Source: Epithemia pelagica (lineage: Eukaryota > Bacillariophyta > Bacillariophyceae > Surirellales > Surirellaceae). From it: 64,000 nucleotides of DNA. Of the stretch, positions 50,695 to 61,981 are shown one piece after another. The stretch lies in NCBI GenBank assembly GCA_946965045.2, contig OX337232.1:3534001-3598000 (forward strand), given 5' to 3'. The notes beneath the pieces are model-generated. The model was given only the letters and a program-made list of their open reading frames with translations, was not told the origin of the DNA and made no database searches. Every line of letters starts with the position of its first letter. Positions within the stretch are counted from its first letter, which is position 1. The translations under genes were made by a program, and so were the position numbers.

Positions 50695-51410
50695 GATGGT
50701 GAAGGAACAAACCCAACAACAACGAGAGAATGGTAGGATCGAGTGTTGTGCTTGGAGTGAGAATCGCATTTCTGGGAACGTGAGACCAGCATTCCGGCCG
50801 GCGTTGGCGGGTATTCCTCTCGCGCGCAAAATCCAATAAATGCACAATCTTTCACATAGTATTTTTGCTTCGATCGATCCGGCCGACTACATAAGAGGGA
50901 TTCAAACTTTCCCACAAAATCAGAATCCGAGTTCATGACATGTGATGACATGTGGTCTTTGAAGGAGCACATATGGTTCTCGATCATATCTCTTCTTTCT
51001 GGAGCATGGTGTAGATGGTAGATGCGTTGAAATGGAATGCTGTCACAAAGTCTCTTTTGCGTCGATCACAGGGAGGAATCGCAAGTGTCACAAATGGACG
51101 GCGGCGAACATAGGTACTCCTAGGTAGTTCCATGTGTGCGATGGAGTTCCTCTCAAGTGGGAAATTCGACGGAAAAGAACGAAGAAACCGCAAATAATCT
51201 CTCTCATCATCATTCATTACATGAAATCCAAGCCTCGTTGCTGACATGACCTGGTTTCTCATCTTTGCCAGAACAGCATGAAGCCCCTTCACTCCGTGTT
51301 GTGGTAAAACTGAGATGCTTGTAACCAACCAGTCAGTGGCATGTGTCCTTTCCCCATGATATCGAAAGTTCCTTTTGGTGTGGAAGCAGAGGTACTATTA
51401 CGTCGTGGTA
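50695..51410. repeat. Duplicated family C 5' flank with a truncated YbjN start
   Basis: Second copy of 47,687-48,390, ending soon after TGTCCTTTCCCCATGATATC, the first codons of the YbjN-like gene. The rest of that gene is absent here. From 51,411 to 51,600 the sequence is the upstream region of the PPR gene. Confidence 0.7.
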
Positions 51411-51715
51411 ATGAGAGCTTCTGTTTGAACAAAGTATGGACACTGAACCGTGTTGGAACGAAACGTACAGAATTGAGATTGCGTGTGAAACAGGGACATT
51501 GGCAAGGGGTATCCGCTTGCATCGGCCCCAACCAACCATCATGGTGGATGCCTGCCGGTTCCTCTTGAGCCAACGAACGGACGGTTGCTTGGTTCCCTCG
51601 AAAAGTCTGACCTTCGCAGCACACTTGTTCACCTCAAAGTCCGAGTTCGTCCACTGACGTTCTCACTCGGTGCATACTAGGGCCATTGGTTGGATGTCGA
51701 CAAGACCGCCTTACA

Positions 51716-54700
51716 ATGGTGCGATATGCCTGGAACACCGCAAAAAAGGCTTTGTTGTGGAGCCGAACAGTGCGACAAGTAACGCAAAGAGCACGCTGGT
51801 CGGCTTCACATCTAGGATGGAATTCCTTTCAACTGGGAACTACTAATGGACCTTGCTTCCGGTCGTCCATTCCTCGGTGTTCGTATCAACAAGCATGTCC
51901 TTTCACATCGACGAGTGACGATACCGATGGCGGTCACGCAATTGGGATCCCCGAAAGTTCAACGTCTTCTGATGATAGTTCTATGAAAAACTGGATGTCT
52001 TCCAAAGACCAATTGATGGCGTTGGAGCGAGGAACCTACGAATCTCAGCACTGGAAAGAAGCAGAAGACTTGCTGAATGAGTTGCAAACAAATCCGAAAC
52101 TTCCCCTTGACAAGGTTCGAAAGCATGTGAGGGCCATGTTCGAGATACTAGATCGACTTGCCGATGAAAAAGAATGGATGAAGCAGCAAGATGCTTCAAA
52201 CGAAAAACTCGACATGGCCACTGTGTTGACTCAGAAACTGTTGAATCATGCGCTGGATTCTTGGTTCATGTATATCAAATCCAAAACAAACAGGAGGCAG
52301 TTGATGTATGCAAAGAGGAAACGTGCACAAGGAGGTCAGTGGAAATTAGGAAACGCGGCGTTGGATCGCAATCTCCTTGGCCCGAAAACGGTCTTGTCAA
52401 AGATTGATCGATATTTTCATCTTGGTCTGTTCCAGAAAACCACTGTTCCATATTGCGTTGTGGTCCGTGGAATGAACAAGGTAGATGATCCACAACATGC
52501 TCCTTACGAGGCCCATAAAATCTACAAGATGTTGATTGAAAAAAGCGACCATGATCCCAATGACAGAACATTGCATCCCGATAAACGACTTGTATATGAC
52601 ATGATTGAGATATGGGCTCAGAGTTGGCTTCCGGAGAGTTATCATCGTACAGAAGAATATCTCATGTCGTTGAAAGATTGGTGCAAGAAAACCAATCACA
52701 AAATGCATAGACCCCATACAGACATGTACTGCGCTATCATGCAGACTCATGGCCGTTCAAATAAGCCAAATGCTGCGTTAACACGAATTCAAGATTTGTT
52801 TGCCGAAATGAAACAAAAATGTCCCTCTGATGAGCTTGATGTCGGCATATATAACCGTGTATGTCATGCTTTGGTTGAATGCAGCTCTATTGGTGCGATA
52901 AGGGTTGCGCACGTTATCCTTAACGATATGTGCGATGCAGTTCTGGACAAAGAAAGTCAAATCCCACGACCAAATGCATCAACTTTTAGTCTTCTTATCA
53001 CAGCATATGTGCGATCGGGGAGATCAGATGAGGCAGAGAAGTTGTTTGACCGAATGGAGCAACTGACCAAGGCAACAGGAGCAGAGGACTTGCGACAACC
53101 AGCAAATAACTACATTGGTTTAATCTCAGCATATGCCGAAGTTGGAGACAACACGAGAGCTGAACTGGTTGCAAAAAGACTAAATGAAGCAATGGGAAAC
53201 GGGGAAATATCCACTGAGGAAGGCAAATTAACGGTGATATGGGATCGTGCTCTTGTCGCATGGGCACGATCCATACATCCTGATGCTAGAGTCTTTTTCT
53301 GCCAGTGGATTCAGCGATTGCTCAAGTATTCCGTAGAGAACCAATTGCCAGGAAAAATTACCATCGATACGCTGAATAATGTCTTGCGCAATTTTGCCTC
53401 GATTGGAACAGTCAAAGGCGCAATGTCGGCAGAAACTTTGCTGAAATGGATGGAAAACCAAGACAATTCGCTCTTGAAACGAAACTCTAGTAGTTACCTC
53501 CAACATATTTTGGCTTGGTGCAAGGCAGGAAAACCGCATGAAGCAGAGACTTCTCTCCGGAGAGTTTGCGAAAACATATATGATGAGACGTCTTTGATAA
53601 ACCCGCGTTGTTTCATTAGCGTTATTGACGCATGGGCGTCCACCGACCACCCTCAAAGAAAAGAAAAAGCAAGAGGCATTATCGATCTAATGGAAACAAT
53701 GAAAGTCTCACCAAATCGTGACGTGTACAACTCCTTAGTGCGCGACTGGGCAAGGACAAAGAGGTTAGATATGTCTGAAACTCTGTTGAAAATGTTTGAT
53801 AAAATGAAACAACAATGGAAGGACGGAGATGAGTCTGCGAAACCATCAGGGTATACGTATAGTACAGTGATATGGACTCTGTGTCAGTCAAGAGAGTCCA
53901 CAAAGTTGGAGCATGCTGAAAAATTGCTTTATGAATGTGAACAAGATGAAGTACAACCGACGTTTCACATGTACAACTCACTCATGTCTGGATGGATGAG
54001 TCATTTGCGACCCGACAAAGTGGAGTCTTTGTTTGAAGAGATGAAGGACGGATATGTTGCTGGGAATGAAGCATTGAAGCCAACAAATGCAACGCACATT
54101 ACCCGACTCCAGGCCTGGTCCAAAGCCGGCAGTCCGGAAAAGACTTCCGAGGCACTGAACGACTGGATTGTTGCTGGTGAGGCGGAATCGTTCGTCGACA
54201 TACCAGGAACGCATGCGTTTAACGCTGTTCTTGTTGCATGGCTTCGGTCCAACCGTTCCAGTGCTGCAGAAAACGCACACAAATGGTTGCAACAAATGAC
54301 GTTTCTTGCTTCGTCCGGGAGGTTTGAATGCTTTCCGGACTGCTACTCGTTTACAGTTGTGATTTCGGCCTACGTCAACTCTAGGTCAACGGATGCAGAT
54401 AAAAAAGCTCTACAGTTACTGGAGGAGTTTAAGAGCATTTCTCGTGATAGACACGGTAAATCATTCGACCCCGACCTTTTCATGTATGTCGATGTCATTG
54501 TTGCTTGTTTCGGGTTTTTAAACATTGAGAATGGTGATGAAGCGGTTCGGAGTCTGTTTGCAGAACTCTTATCGAAAGAGGCCGCTTTTTGGCTCGACGA
54601 AGACATGGATGATGATGGACTCAAATCTAGATTGTTGCGTAAATTGCGCAGTGTGTTTGAATTAAGTCGCTTCAGACACGACGAGTTGCTAAAGTTGCAG

Positions 54701-54763
54701 CTGGAGCGAGTCGAATCCACTGCAAAACATGCTAGACGAGGGCAGGTGGGGGTGTGCCGATGA
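51716..54763 (+). CDS. Pentatricopeptide-repeat (PPR) protein, probably mitochondrial
   Basis: 1015 residues. I choose the ATG at 51716 (MVRYAWNTAKKALLWSRTVR) over the in-frame one at 51686. It is the one kept in the duplicated fragment at 38.1 kb, and it gives an Arg-rich, acid-free N-terminus like a mitochondrial presequence. PPR motifs run from about residue 150 to the end: for example STFSLLITAYVRSGRSDEAE, NNYIGLISAYAEVGDNTRAE, SYLQHILAWCKAGKPHEAE, FISVIDAWASTDHPQRKEKA, VYNSLVRDWARTKRLDMSE, YSTVIWTLCQSRESTKLEHA, MYNSLMSGWMSHLRPDKVES and YSFTVVISAYVNSRSTDADK. PPR proteins bind organelle RNA base by base and act in its processing, stability or translation. No editing-type C-terminal domain (E or DYW) is present. 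Single exon, no lesion. Confidence 0.88.
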   Translation: MVRYAWNTAKKALLWSRTVRQVTQRARWSASHLGWNSFQLGTTNGPCFRSSIPRCSYQQACPFTSTSDDTDGGHAIGIPESSTSSDDSSMKNWMSSKDQLMALERGTYESQHWKEAEDLLNELQTNPKLPLDKVRKHVRAMFEILDRLADEKEWMKQQDASNEKLDMATVLTQKLLNHALDSWFMYIKSKTNRRQLMYAKRKRAQGGQWKLGNAALDRNLLGPKTVLSKIDRYFHLGLFQKTTVPYCVVVRGMNKVDDPQHAPYEAHKIYKMLIEKSDHDPNDRTLHPDKRLVYDMIEIWAQSWLPESYHRTEEYLMSLKDWCKKTNHKMHRPHTDMYCAIMQTHGRSNKPNAALTRIQDLFAEMKQKCPSDELDVGIYNRVCHALVECSSIGAIRVAHVILNDMCDAVLDKESQIPRPNASTFSLLITAYVRSGRSDEAEKLFDRMEQLTKATGAEDLRQPANNYIGLISAYAEVGDNTRAELVAKRLNEAMGNGEISTEEGKLTVIWDRALVAWARSIHPDARVFFCQWIQRLLKYSVENQLPGKITIDTLNNVLRNFASIGTVKGAMSAETLLKWMENQDNSLLKRNSSSYLQHILAWCKAGKPHEAETSLRRVCENIYDETSLINPRCFISVIDAWASTDHPQRKEKARGIIDLMETMKVSPNRDVYNSLVRDWARTKRLDMSETLLKMFDKMKQQWKDGDESAKPSGYTYSTVIWTLCQSRESTKLEHAEKLLYECEQDEVQPTFHMYNSLMSGWMSHLRPDKVESLFEEMKDGYVAGNEALKPTNATHITRLQAWSKAGSPEKTSEALNDWIVAGEAESFVDIPGTHAFNAVLVAWLRSNRSSAAENAHKWLQQMTFLASSGRFECFPDCYSFTVVISAYVNSRSTDADKKALQLLEEFKSISRDRHGKSFDPDLFMYVDVIVACFGFLNIENGDEAVRSLFAELLSKEAAFWLDEDMDDDGLKSRLLRKLRSVFELSRFRHDELLKLQLERVESTAKHARRGQVGVCR

Positions 54764-55553
54764 CCAAATGCTGATTCATCTTCACATGTTTCATGCCGTT
54801 GCTACTAGATTGGATGTATGACTTTCTTATTGTGTCTAGTAAGGTGTCTGTATTTGTCTTTTCAGTTCTTGTTCATAAATGGGCTATGGAATTGTACATT
54901 CTGAAGCACTTGCGGGGACGAAGAGTTTTTACACGATTGGTCTCGAGGCCATGATCCCGGGCGTCCGTAAACTCGGGAGAATGCTTCAATTTTTTTGGTT
55001 TGAAATGAAAGGAAGTATTATTGTGGATGGTCCAGCCAAAAACTCTCAGGAGCCGGGAAGATTGGGAGTGCAATGTATCGAGAAGCGGAAATGGAAGGAC
55101 TGGCAGTGCCGACCGGCGACTACTCCTAAATAGTTGCGGAAGCAAGCGTGGCAAATATAGCTTGCTGGCGAGGAGCGTCAGCCTTGCCTCACCTTGGGAG
55201 CGAAACCCACGAACGCGACCATGGCGCAGAAGAATCGTACGTGACTCCGATGAGTTTCCGGTGTAGCCGAATGGAATATGGGCCCTATCCCTAGAACTTG
55301 TCGAACAACCCACCATCCATCTCATACTGACAGTGACAAGCAAGACAATATTCGTAGAGTCTTGGGATTGGACATAACCTTTCGTTTCCAAAACGTCAAT
55401 GGACAACAGATACGGGATCGAGGTTCGATCTACTTCCCTATATGTTCCATATGGGAGATCATGATCCAAACGCTAATGTTACTACTAATTTCTATCGCCT
55501 TCTACCATACTAGCTGTGTATTGGTTGTTGCGTTGTTTTGTTGTCCTATACAG

Positions 55554-55595
<42 letters not shown>

Positions 55596-55667
55596 TTCCA
55601 TTGGTCCTGGTTTGGCGCATTGTCGTTTCCCACCGTTGGAAAACGAAAGTCGACGTGCCCATGACAC
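54764..55667. other. Intergenic region between the PPR and protease genes
   Basis: Open frames exist on both strands (up to 198 codons on the minus strand, 54,873-55,469), but their composition is not protein-like and no motif is seen. It probably holds the two convergent 3' ends. Confidence 0.4.
55553..55594. repeat. (GTT)n microsatellite
   Basis: About 13 uninterrupted GTT units just downstream of the protease gene. Confidence 0.95.
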
Positions 55668-58389
55668 TCACGTGTCACATCCATCCGACGACGACAGGGA
55701 CGATAGTCCCACTTCTCTCATTTCCACCATGTTTCGGTCATTTCCATCTTCCAGGTCGTAGTCTTCCTGAATAAGATTGGTTTGGTCCGTCGGAGCTCGG
55801 TGATAGGCGGCGGTTGTTCCTCCTTGCAATTGTAATTGTTCTTGTTGCTCGAGTTGTTGCTGTCGACGTTGATAGGCCAAATAGGCACCAACAAACAAGA
55901 CGGCGGCAAATCGAAACAAGCCATTTCCTTGCGCCCATTGCAAAAATTGCACCCAGGAACTTGAACTGGAAGAGTGTTCATGTTGGGCCGCATTGACTCG
56001 TTCCAATGGCATCAAGTCGTCGTCGTCGTCATTGTCATTTTCGACGTCGTCATTTTCGTCATCCCATCCATAATAGACGGGTGGTGTGGATTGGGGAGAG
56101 GATTCCGCCGCCATGAGTCGCGTATAATTGCAATCGGCTTGGGCCCATCCAACTTGTCGCGCATCCATATCAAAGGCCACATCGTGTCCGAGGAAGGCAT
56201 TGGCACCCAACACACCACCATGAGGTTCGTGAAACCACAATCCGTTGGTCCAAGTGCCATCATTGGGATTGTACGACATGTACTGCCGGGGTTCAATGTA
56301 CAACAAGACATCTTCCGGATGATCGGGATCGTGGCCCACTGCCAATCCAGGGACTCGTGGGTCCAGGGTTGCGGGTTTCTTGCTGGAGGATGCGACGTCC
56401 CACTGTTGGGTTCTCATATATTGATTGGAGACACGATTGTTTCGATGTTGGTCTCCCACCAACTGGACCACAAAGGTGGGCATGGCTTGCACTTGGTCCC
56501 AGGTAAACTGGTACGTGGAATCAGGATTGGGATAGTCTTGGTTCGTAGTAGTATGGGGATTTGGGGACCAGAGTTGCAAAAACAAGTCTTGAAACTTGTT
56601 CTGGAGACATTCGGGAAAATAGGAATCGGTTGTCCCGCTATCCACCAAAATGGGATGAACACCCGCTTGATTGAGTTTGTGCAAATCCGTGTCATTGACG
56701 CCGAGTGGAATCAAGGAATGGTTGTCCTTGTCGTTCTGGTTGTTGAGCATGTAGAGATTGCGAATTTGAACGGTATAAAAATTGTGGTGCGCGACAGTCG
56801 GCACTTCCATGGGTTGCGTCCAGACCAAGGGACTGGTATGCAATCGCGCATCCGTTCCTCCCACGGTCAGGGTCCCCGCCGCGGGTCCACCGACCCCGTG
56901 TTGAGGAGGAGCATGCTGTTGCTGTTGCTGGGGATGCCAGGGGTTGGCAAAACACAGCGACACTCGATTCTTCTTCTGGTTGGTCGTCTTGTGGTGGTTT
57001 GGTGGTGGCTCATGGTGTGATGGTGATGGTGGTGGCGGCGTATTCTGGATGTGACGGAGCAAGGATCCCAGGCCCAGGTCCATTCCCAAAATACCATCCG
57101 CCAACTATAGAAAGATGCGCCGCCACGAGAAACAAATGCCCACAAAATTTTGAGAGAACGACAAACATGGGTAAGAAGAAGAAGAAGAAGAAGAAGAACC
57201 TGTAGTGTCTGTTCCAATACTACCATTCGACACTTTGGTGTGCGCGCGCAAGTACGGCAAAACGTACCTGTGTGACAAAGTAGCCCGACAATTCGACTTG
57301 ACATCCAAACGGCAAGCGAAACGAGGATTCAGTAGTGGTGTCTCGTGTGGGTGTCGTCGTACCACCAATCGTCACGACATCGGACGCTCCATAGGCCTTC
57401 CACGAACTGTGTTCCATATAGGCCATGGAGACATGACATTCGACAGCGGTCGAATGATTGTTGTGGTGGCGGTTGTCTGTTGTCGTAGTTTTCCAGGACA
57501 AGACATCGTGTGGTGGCTGCTGGGGCCAACATTGTCCATATTTATAGTCAAAGGTTGTGGCACAATCGTGACAGGACACGTATTCAAACGTGGTGGACTG
57601 GGTGGGATCAAAGAGGGGATTCAAATGATGGTGCGGTCGTACCAGGCTGTTGCTGCTGTCCTCTGGATGGAGTTGGGGCGTTGGCAAGGCATGCCCACAG
57701 TCATTATCGCCACTGGGACACCATCCCATGCTCTGACAGGGAAAGGCCGTGACACTGGATCCGGTATCGACAATGACCGTTTGTCGTTGCGGCACCGGAG
57801 AGCCTACCCACAAATCGACATAGTGAGTTCCATAGCCTTGCCACAATTGCGACGAGGAAATCTCCGTAGTCGTAGTATTGGGGCAGTTGTTCGAGTCTCC
57901 CATCCTTTTCAAGTGTCGTTCTTGTTGATGTGGTTGTTGTTTGGAAGCATCTTGTGAAGGATCCTGTTGGTGTCGTCGTGGATAAACCGAAAATCGACGA
58001 GGACGCTCGGTTTCTCGTTGGATTTGTTCGACGGATTGTGGTTCATTTTGGTGGTATCCTTGTTGCAAGTGTCGTTGTCGCCGCAATTCTCGTCTACGTC
58101 GTTCCTGAACCATGGAATGAGTCAGCAATGGCAATTGTTGTGGATGTACAACCCAAGCAGCAGTGTCTTGTGATTGTTCGTGGTCGTCAAGTGATTGTGT
58201 GGTTGTGCGTTGTTCTGGTCGTGGTGGTGATTGTGTCAACCAAGAAGAAGAAGAAGATGATGATGATGATGACGAGGATGCTTCCACCATCACCACTGCC
58301 AGTGCCAATCCAACTACAACGACCATCATCATCCTCATCGGCATCCATCGAGTTGTCTTCCTCCTCCTATTACTAGTAGCTAGCGCCAT
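55668..58389 (-). CDS. Pepsin-family aspartic protease with C-terminal membrane anchor
   Basis: Two exons (58389-57268 and 57104-55668, intron 163 nt, GTACGT...CTATAG), 852 residues. Splicing joins SGYFVTQ to LADGILGMDLGLGS, the usual pepsin-family order. N-terminus: MALATSNRRRKTTRWMPMRM then a hydrophobic stretch (about 19-36), a signal peptide or anchor. A poly-Ser tract and a long basic Gln-rich pro-region (about 40-165) follow. Catalytic motifs: VIVDTGSSVTAFPC (first Asp about 205) and ILVDSGTTDSYFP (second Asp). The cysteine-rich region after the first motif (CQSMGWCPSGDNDCG, CHDC) resembles algal/stramenopile type A1 enzymes. Near the C-terminus, after an Asp-rich stretch, FRFAAVLFVGAYLAYQRRQQ is a transmembrane segment with a basic cytosolic stop, leaving a tail of about 60 residues. 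Probably active in the secretory path or at the cell surface. Confidence 0.88.
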
Positions 58390-60283
58390 TCTTGGAATGA
58401 TTGCTACGATTTCGCAATCATTCTTGGTTTGATTCTCATAAATGCCTTGGCGCCGCAACGACGACATCAAGAGCCTTTTGCTTCTGAGACTTTTTGCTCG
58501 GTGGTGCGTTTGGATTGGTTCTCTTTTTTCGCTTGGAGGAGCGGAGCAGGAGCCGAGCAGAGGGTGTGTCTGTGTGCCTCTTGTTTTCTTTTTCTTCTTG
58601 TTGTTGTTGGTTTCTGTTGTTTCCTTGGTGGAGATCGGCAGTTTTTGCGAATGGTTCGATGCGATGTGGTTGGTCCATATCGAAAGGTGCGTCATCTGTC
58701 CTCCACACAAACAATTTAATTATGAGAATTGAGGCAATGGCGAGGAGCGAATGACTGACTCGGAACGAATGAAGGACCATCCACCACACCACCCATTCGA
58801 GTCGCGTCTTGGTCGCGAATTGTCAAGAGCCACATTCTGGAACTTGGAACCGAAGAATCAGAATTTCCAAAACACACAAGAATACAACCATCAAATAAAT
58901 GGATTGCCATAGGTCTCAGGCTTTTCGCTTTTATCTCACACTGTACTGTCTCTCTCTCTCTCTTCTGGTATGTGTGGGGGTTTGTTACGGACTCCGGGGG
59001 ACAAAAAATTCCTCCATAGTTACCCGTGCTTTTCATACTCGTACTCTATTGTCTACAGTAATCTGGGCCTGGTCTAGGAAACACACCACGGTCATTGTAC
59101 TGCACAAGGCACCACCATGGCAACTCGAGCCGGTGTGTACCTCCAACGAAAGGTCCTAGTACTCCTCCGACCATCACAGTGTCTTCAGAATCAAGTGTAC
59201 CGTGATGGGTGAAAAGGGCGACGATGGGTTGGCTTGACTGATGGACCTACGGCAAGGTTTTGAAGTCTTCCTTTTTGGCATCCGCAACAAACGAAGTGAC
59301 CGTGAGAAGACAACGACCACAATTGATAGAATGTGTCCAGAAATTCACCCAACATACGTCCGCACGCAACAATCAACTCCTCGTTTCGGCCGAGTGACCT
59401 ATAACAACGACGACAAGCAGCTGTGGTGGTGGTAACATAATATAGGCTTATCATTAGGAAACGGTTTGTACATTTTGCACTAGTATGATTGTTGTTCTAC
59501 TATTCGTACAGGAAGGGTAAGCGCATACTCGTCTCATGGTGAGGGTGAGGGATTTCATCTTTACGAGGTGTAACCTTACAAGAATCAACCGTTAATGAGG
59601 GGCAATTCATTTTACTTTAGGAAAATGTATGGTGTAGTGAATCTCGTTGGGCCGGAAGTCTTACCAACGTGAAAACGGGCTATCGTGGAGGAATTTTTTG
59701 TCCCCCGGAGTCCGTATTGTTGTTGTTGTGGTTCGCAAAGACAAGGACAGGATGAACCGAGGTAGGAATACATGGTTCTAGAATACTATGGTATGCGGTT
59801 CGCCTGGTAATCATCATCATCTTCTTTGTTTCGTGCGGCGTGACACCCAGAGTTTCGTTGGCAGCATGCCGTGTCGACACATGAGATTGTGGGGGGTCGT
59901 TCGAGTTGGACCGTGTCCAGGAACCATTGCCCCCAGCAGACAAGGGTGAACCAGTTCACTGCCGCCGCAAAATGGTGGACACCTCTCCCTGGAACCATCA
60001 TCATCATCATCATCCTGGTGCAACAGTATCAGGGTCATGCAGGAGGAAGCGGTGGTCGGCTTCGCCATTCGACAGTCCTTCCGACTCTTACCAAACGAAT
60101 GTCCGTGACGAACATGAGAATGGTGTACGGGGCGATTGCAGTATTAGTTCGTTTGGTCCCAATCCGAAGAAGACTACCAATGAGGAATGATCGTCTAGTA
60201 CGTAGTCGTACCAACTAGATGCAGATGAATCCCCATGATGCAAAAGCCTCTGGTGAGTTTTTGTGAGATCATGTATGTATCTA
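58390..60283. other. Intergenic region
   Basis: 5' flank of the protease and unassigned DNA. Short ORFs on both strands show no motif. A CT-rich microsatellite lies at 58,948-58,965 and a CAT run at about 59,996-60,018. Nothing else recognised over about 1.9 kb. Confidence 0.45.
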
Positions 60284-60311
60284 CCGTAATTTGCGGATTC
60301 CTGTCCCCCCT
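60284..60311 (+). repeat. Left inverted repeat of the pogo-type element
   Basis: Starts CCGTAATTTGCGGATTCCTG, identical over about 27 bases to the inverse of 61,953-61,979. A second TGTCC plus C-run follows directly. Confidence 0.9.
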
Positions 60312-60443
60312 TTGTCCTGTCCCCCCCCCCACCCAGTGATGTACATGGATCTCTAACTTTACCAGGAAGTAAGCTACGTTAGGTTTGAATACACTACGTG
60401 ATTCGTGACATTACGAGCTTTCCATCGGTGTATCACACGTAAC

Positions 60444-60911
60444 ATGGGGTTTTCTCTGACGGGAGATACCATCAATATTGTGGGCATTGAGGCCTCATCA
60501 AATGGCCGATGTTGTGAAGAACATCCTATTTGTGGTATTGTTCTTCAACACAACTCCCTTGTTCGAATCAGACTTGTCCAAATAACCATTTGTGGAAAAG
60601 AAGAGTCGGCGCTGGCTGTATTCTGGGTGACAGATGGGGTGGATCGCTGCAGAGTTGGGTTTCTTCCAAGATACTACAAGAAGAATGCCCATCTCTATGA
60701 TGGAAAGCTGGCTCAAGTCACCGAGTTTTTAAAGGATTCAGAGTTCCCTTCAGAGAGGGAAAAGAGTTACAGAGGACGTGGTGTTTGTCGTGCTGCTTTA
60801 GTGGAAGTTGTGGAGACTCCACCAAGAAAACGTTCACTCAGTTCCGTATCAAAGGATGATGATGAAGACCAAGAGAACAAAAAGAAAAAAAGCATCAGTT
60901 CTATAGCCTAA
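60444..60911 (+). CDS. Accessory ORF of the pogo-type element
   Basis: 155 residues from MGFSLTGDTINIVGIEASSN; an in-frame ATG lies 39 bases upstream. A compact beta-rich domain contains CGIVLQHNSLVRIRLVQI and a short signature DGVDRCRVGFLPRYYKK, followed by LAQVTEFLKDSEFPSEREKS. It ends in an acidic and then Lys-rich tail (DDDEDQENKKKKS), possibly nuclear. It lies within the TIRs, convergent with the transposase, with the stop codons adjacent. No known domain is recognised. Still fully open although the transposase is not, so it may be maintained or simply young. Confidence 0.65.
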   Translation: MGFSLTGDTINIVGIEASSNGRCCEEHPICGIVLQHNSLVRIRLVQITICGKEESALAVFWVTDGVDRCRVGFLPRYYKKNAHLYDGKLAQVTEFLKDSEFPSEREKSYRGRGVCRAALVEVVETPPRKRSLSSVSKDDDEDQENKKKKSISSIA

Positions 60912-61782
60912 TTAATCAATAGAAATACTGTCACTTGACAAACTGAGTTCTTGCATACTATCTTCCAATTCTTGGATTGTTTCTGTCGGTGTAGATGGAG
61001 CAACCTCCCCAGGAAAAAATGAGTATTCTCCATGTCGCCAGGCATGCCTAATGATGTCCCCATCCAATTCCTTTAAAGCCATCTCACACCACTTGGCAAT
61101 GGTAGGACGACTTGGAGGAGTTGTCTTATCCTGTGCAAGTCCCTCCTCCAACATGTATTGCTCCCAGGCCGCTCTAATCCGATTTTTGAGCGGCTTGTTG
61201 ATACCAACATCAACTGGTTGGCATGAAGTCTTTATGACGACATGGCTGTTGAATCAATGGAAGGACAGACTGGACAAACTGCTTGGCTTCTTCTTGCTTT
61301 TCTCTGGGATGGGTTTGCGCCTCGTGGGTCTTTGATCTGATCACAATACCCTTGGCACGGAGAATGCGTCTGATTATTGCATACTTAGCTGTAGAGCTCT
61401 TGCGACGCAAGTTGTTGTCCATCTGGCATGCCATTATGACAGCCATGTTGGTGGACACTGGCATTCCAGACTCTCTCAAATCCATGATCTTGTCCACCAG
61501 TTCATCTGCCTTCGGAAAGGTTGTCTTCCGGCCAAAGTGGACAGAGAACTTCGACTTCTTGGAATCGCGGCAAGCCTGTATGAGCGTTGGCATTTGCTTC
61601 ATCCATCGTCTCAACTGAGAGGGATCCACATCTTCATCTCTTGCCAGCTTTTTTAAAGAAAAGTTGGCATCCAATCTACGACCTCTCCTCAGTTTGTTGC
61701 AGATCTCCACCTTCCTTTTGTTGGGAATGAAAACCCGACATCGCTTTGGGGCGTTGGTGTCATCCGCAGCGTCCATGGTCAA
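60912..61782 (-). pseudogene. pogo-type transposase, catalytic core deleted
   Basis: The minus-strand ORF from 61782 (MTMDAADDTNAPKRCRVFIP) has a helix-turn-helix N-terminus (RRLDANFSLKKLARDEDVDP, SQLRRWMKQMPTLIQACRDS) and a second CENP-B-type helical part (DELVDKIMDLRESGMPVSTN, KYAIIRRILRAKGIVIRSKT). It stops at 61,210 after CRHKDFMPTS. In another frame from about 61,222 the sequence resumes with CQPVDVGINKPLKNRIRAAW and LEEGLAQDKTTPPSRPTIAK, the usual C-terminal end of pogo transposases. The whole DDE catalytic region between is missing, so the protein could bind the ends but not cut. Confidence 0.8.
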
Positions 61783-61952
61783 AAGCTCTTACACGCAGTG
61801 ATGAGCGGACCTCCCACCACCGAATCAAAAAAAGCGCGAAAAAACACTGTCTTGTAAATAGTACTACGATATGGAATCTTATGGAATCTTAAAAAAAATT
61901 TACGAAAAATTTACGTAGTCCTGTCCCCCCCCTCAAAATTTTTGAACATTCC

Positions 61953-61979
61953 GGGGGGACAGGAATCCGCAAATTACGG
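61953..61979 (-). repeat. Right inverted repeat of the pogo-type element
   Basis: On the minus strand it reads CCGTAATTTGCGGATTCCTG and then a C-run; TA follows outside. Confidence 0.9.
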
Positions 61980-61981
61980 TA

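Larger units (their letters stand above)
60284..61979. mobile_element. Internally deleted pogo/Tc1-mariner-type transposon
   Basis: 1,696 bp bounded by inverted repeats of at least 26 bp beginning CCGTAATTTGCGGATTCCTG and continuing into a C-run. TA lies directly outside each end (60,282-60,283 and 61,980-61,981), the target duplication of this superfamily. Inside are a plus-strand accessory ORF and, convergent to it, a minus-strand transposase that keeps its DNA-binding part and its very C-terminus but lacks the catalytic core. Confidence 0.85.

Noticed and set aside
54873-55469. Minus-strand 198-codon ORF downstream of the PPR gene
   Set aside because: No motif, odd Arg/Ser/Leu composition and no second copy; not reported as a gene.
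55974-57957. Two long plus-strand ORFs (348 and 250 codons) opposite the aspartic protease
   Set aside because: Composition is the mirror of the protease codons (Val/Ile/Gly-rich); the protease frame has catalytic motifs and a consistent splice site.
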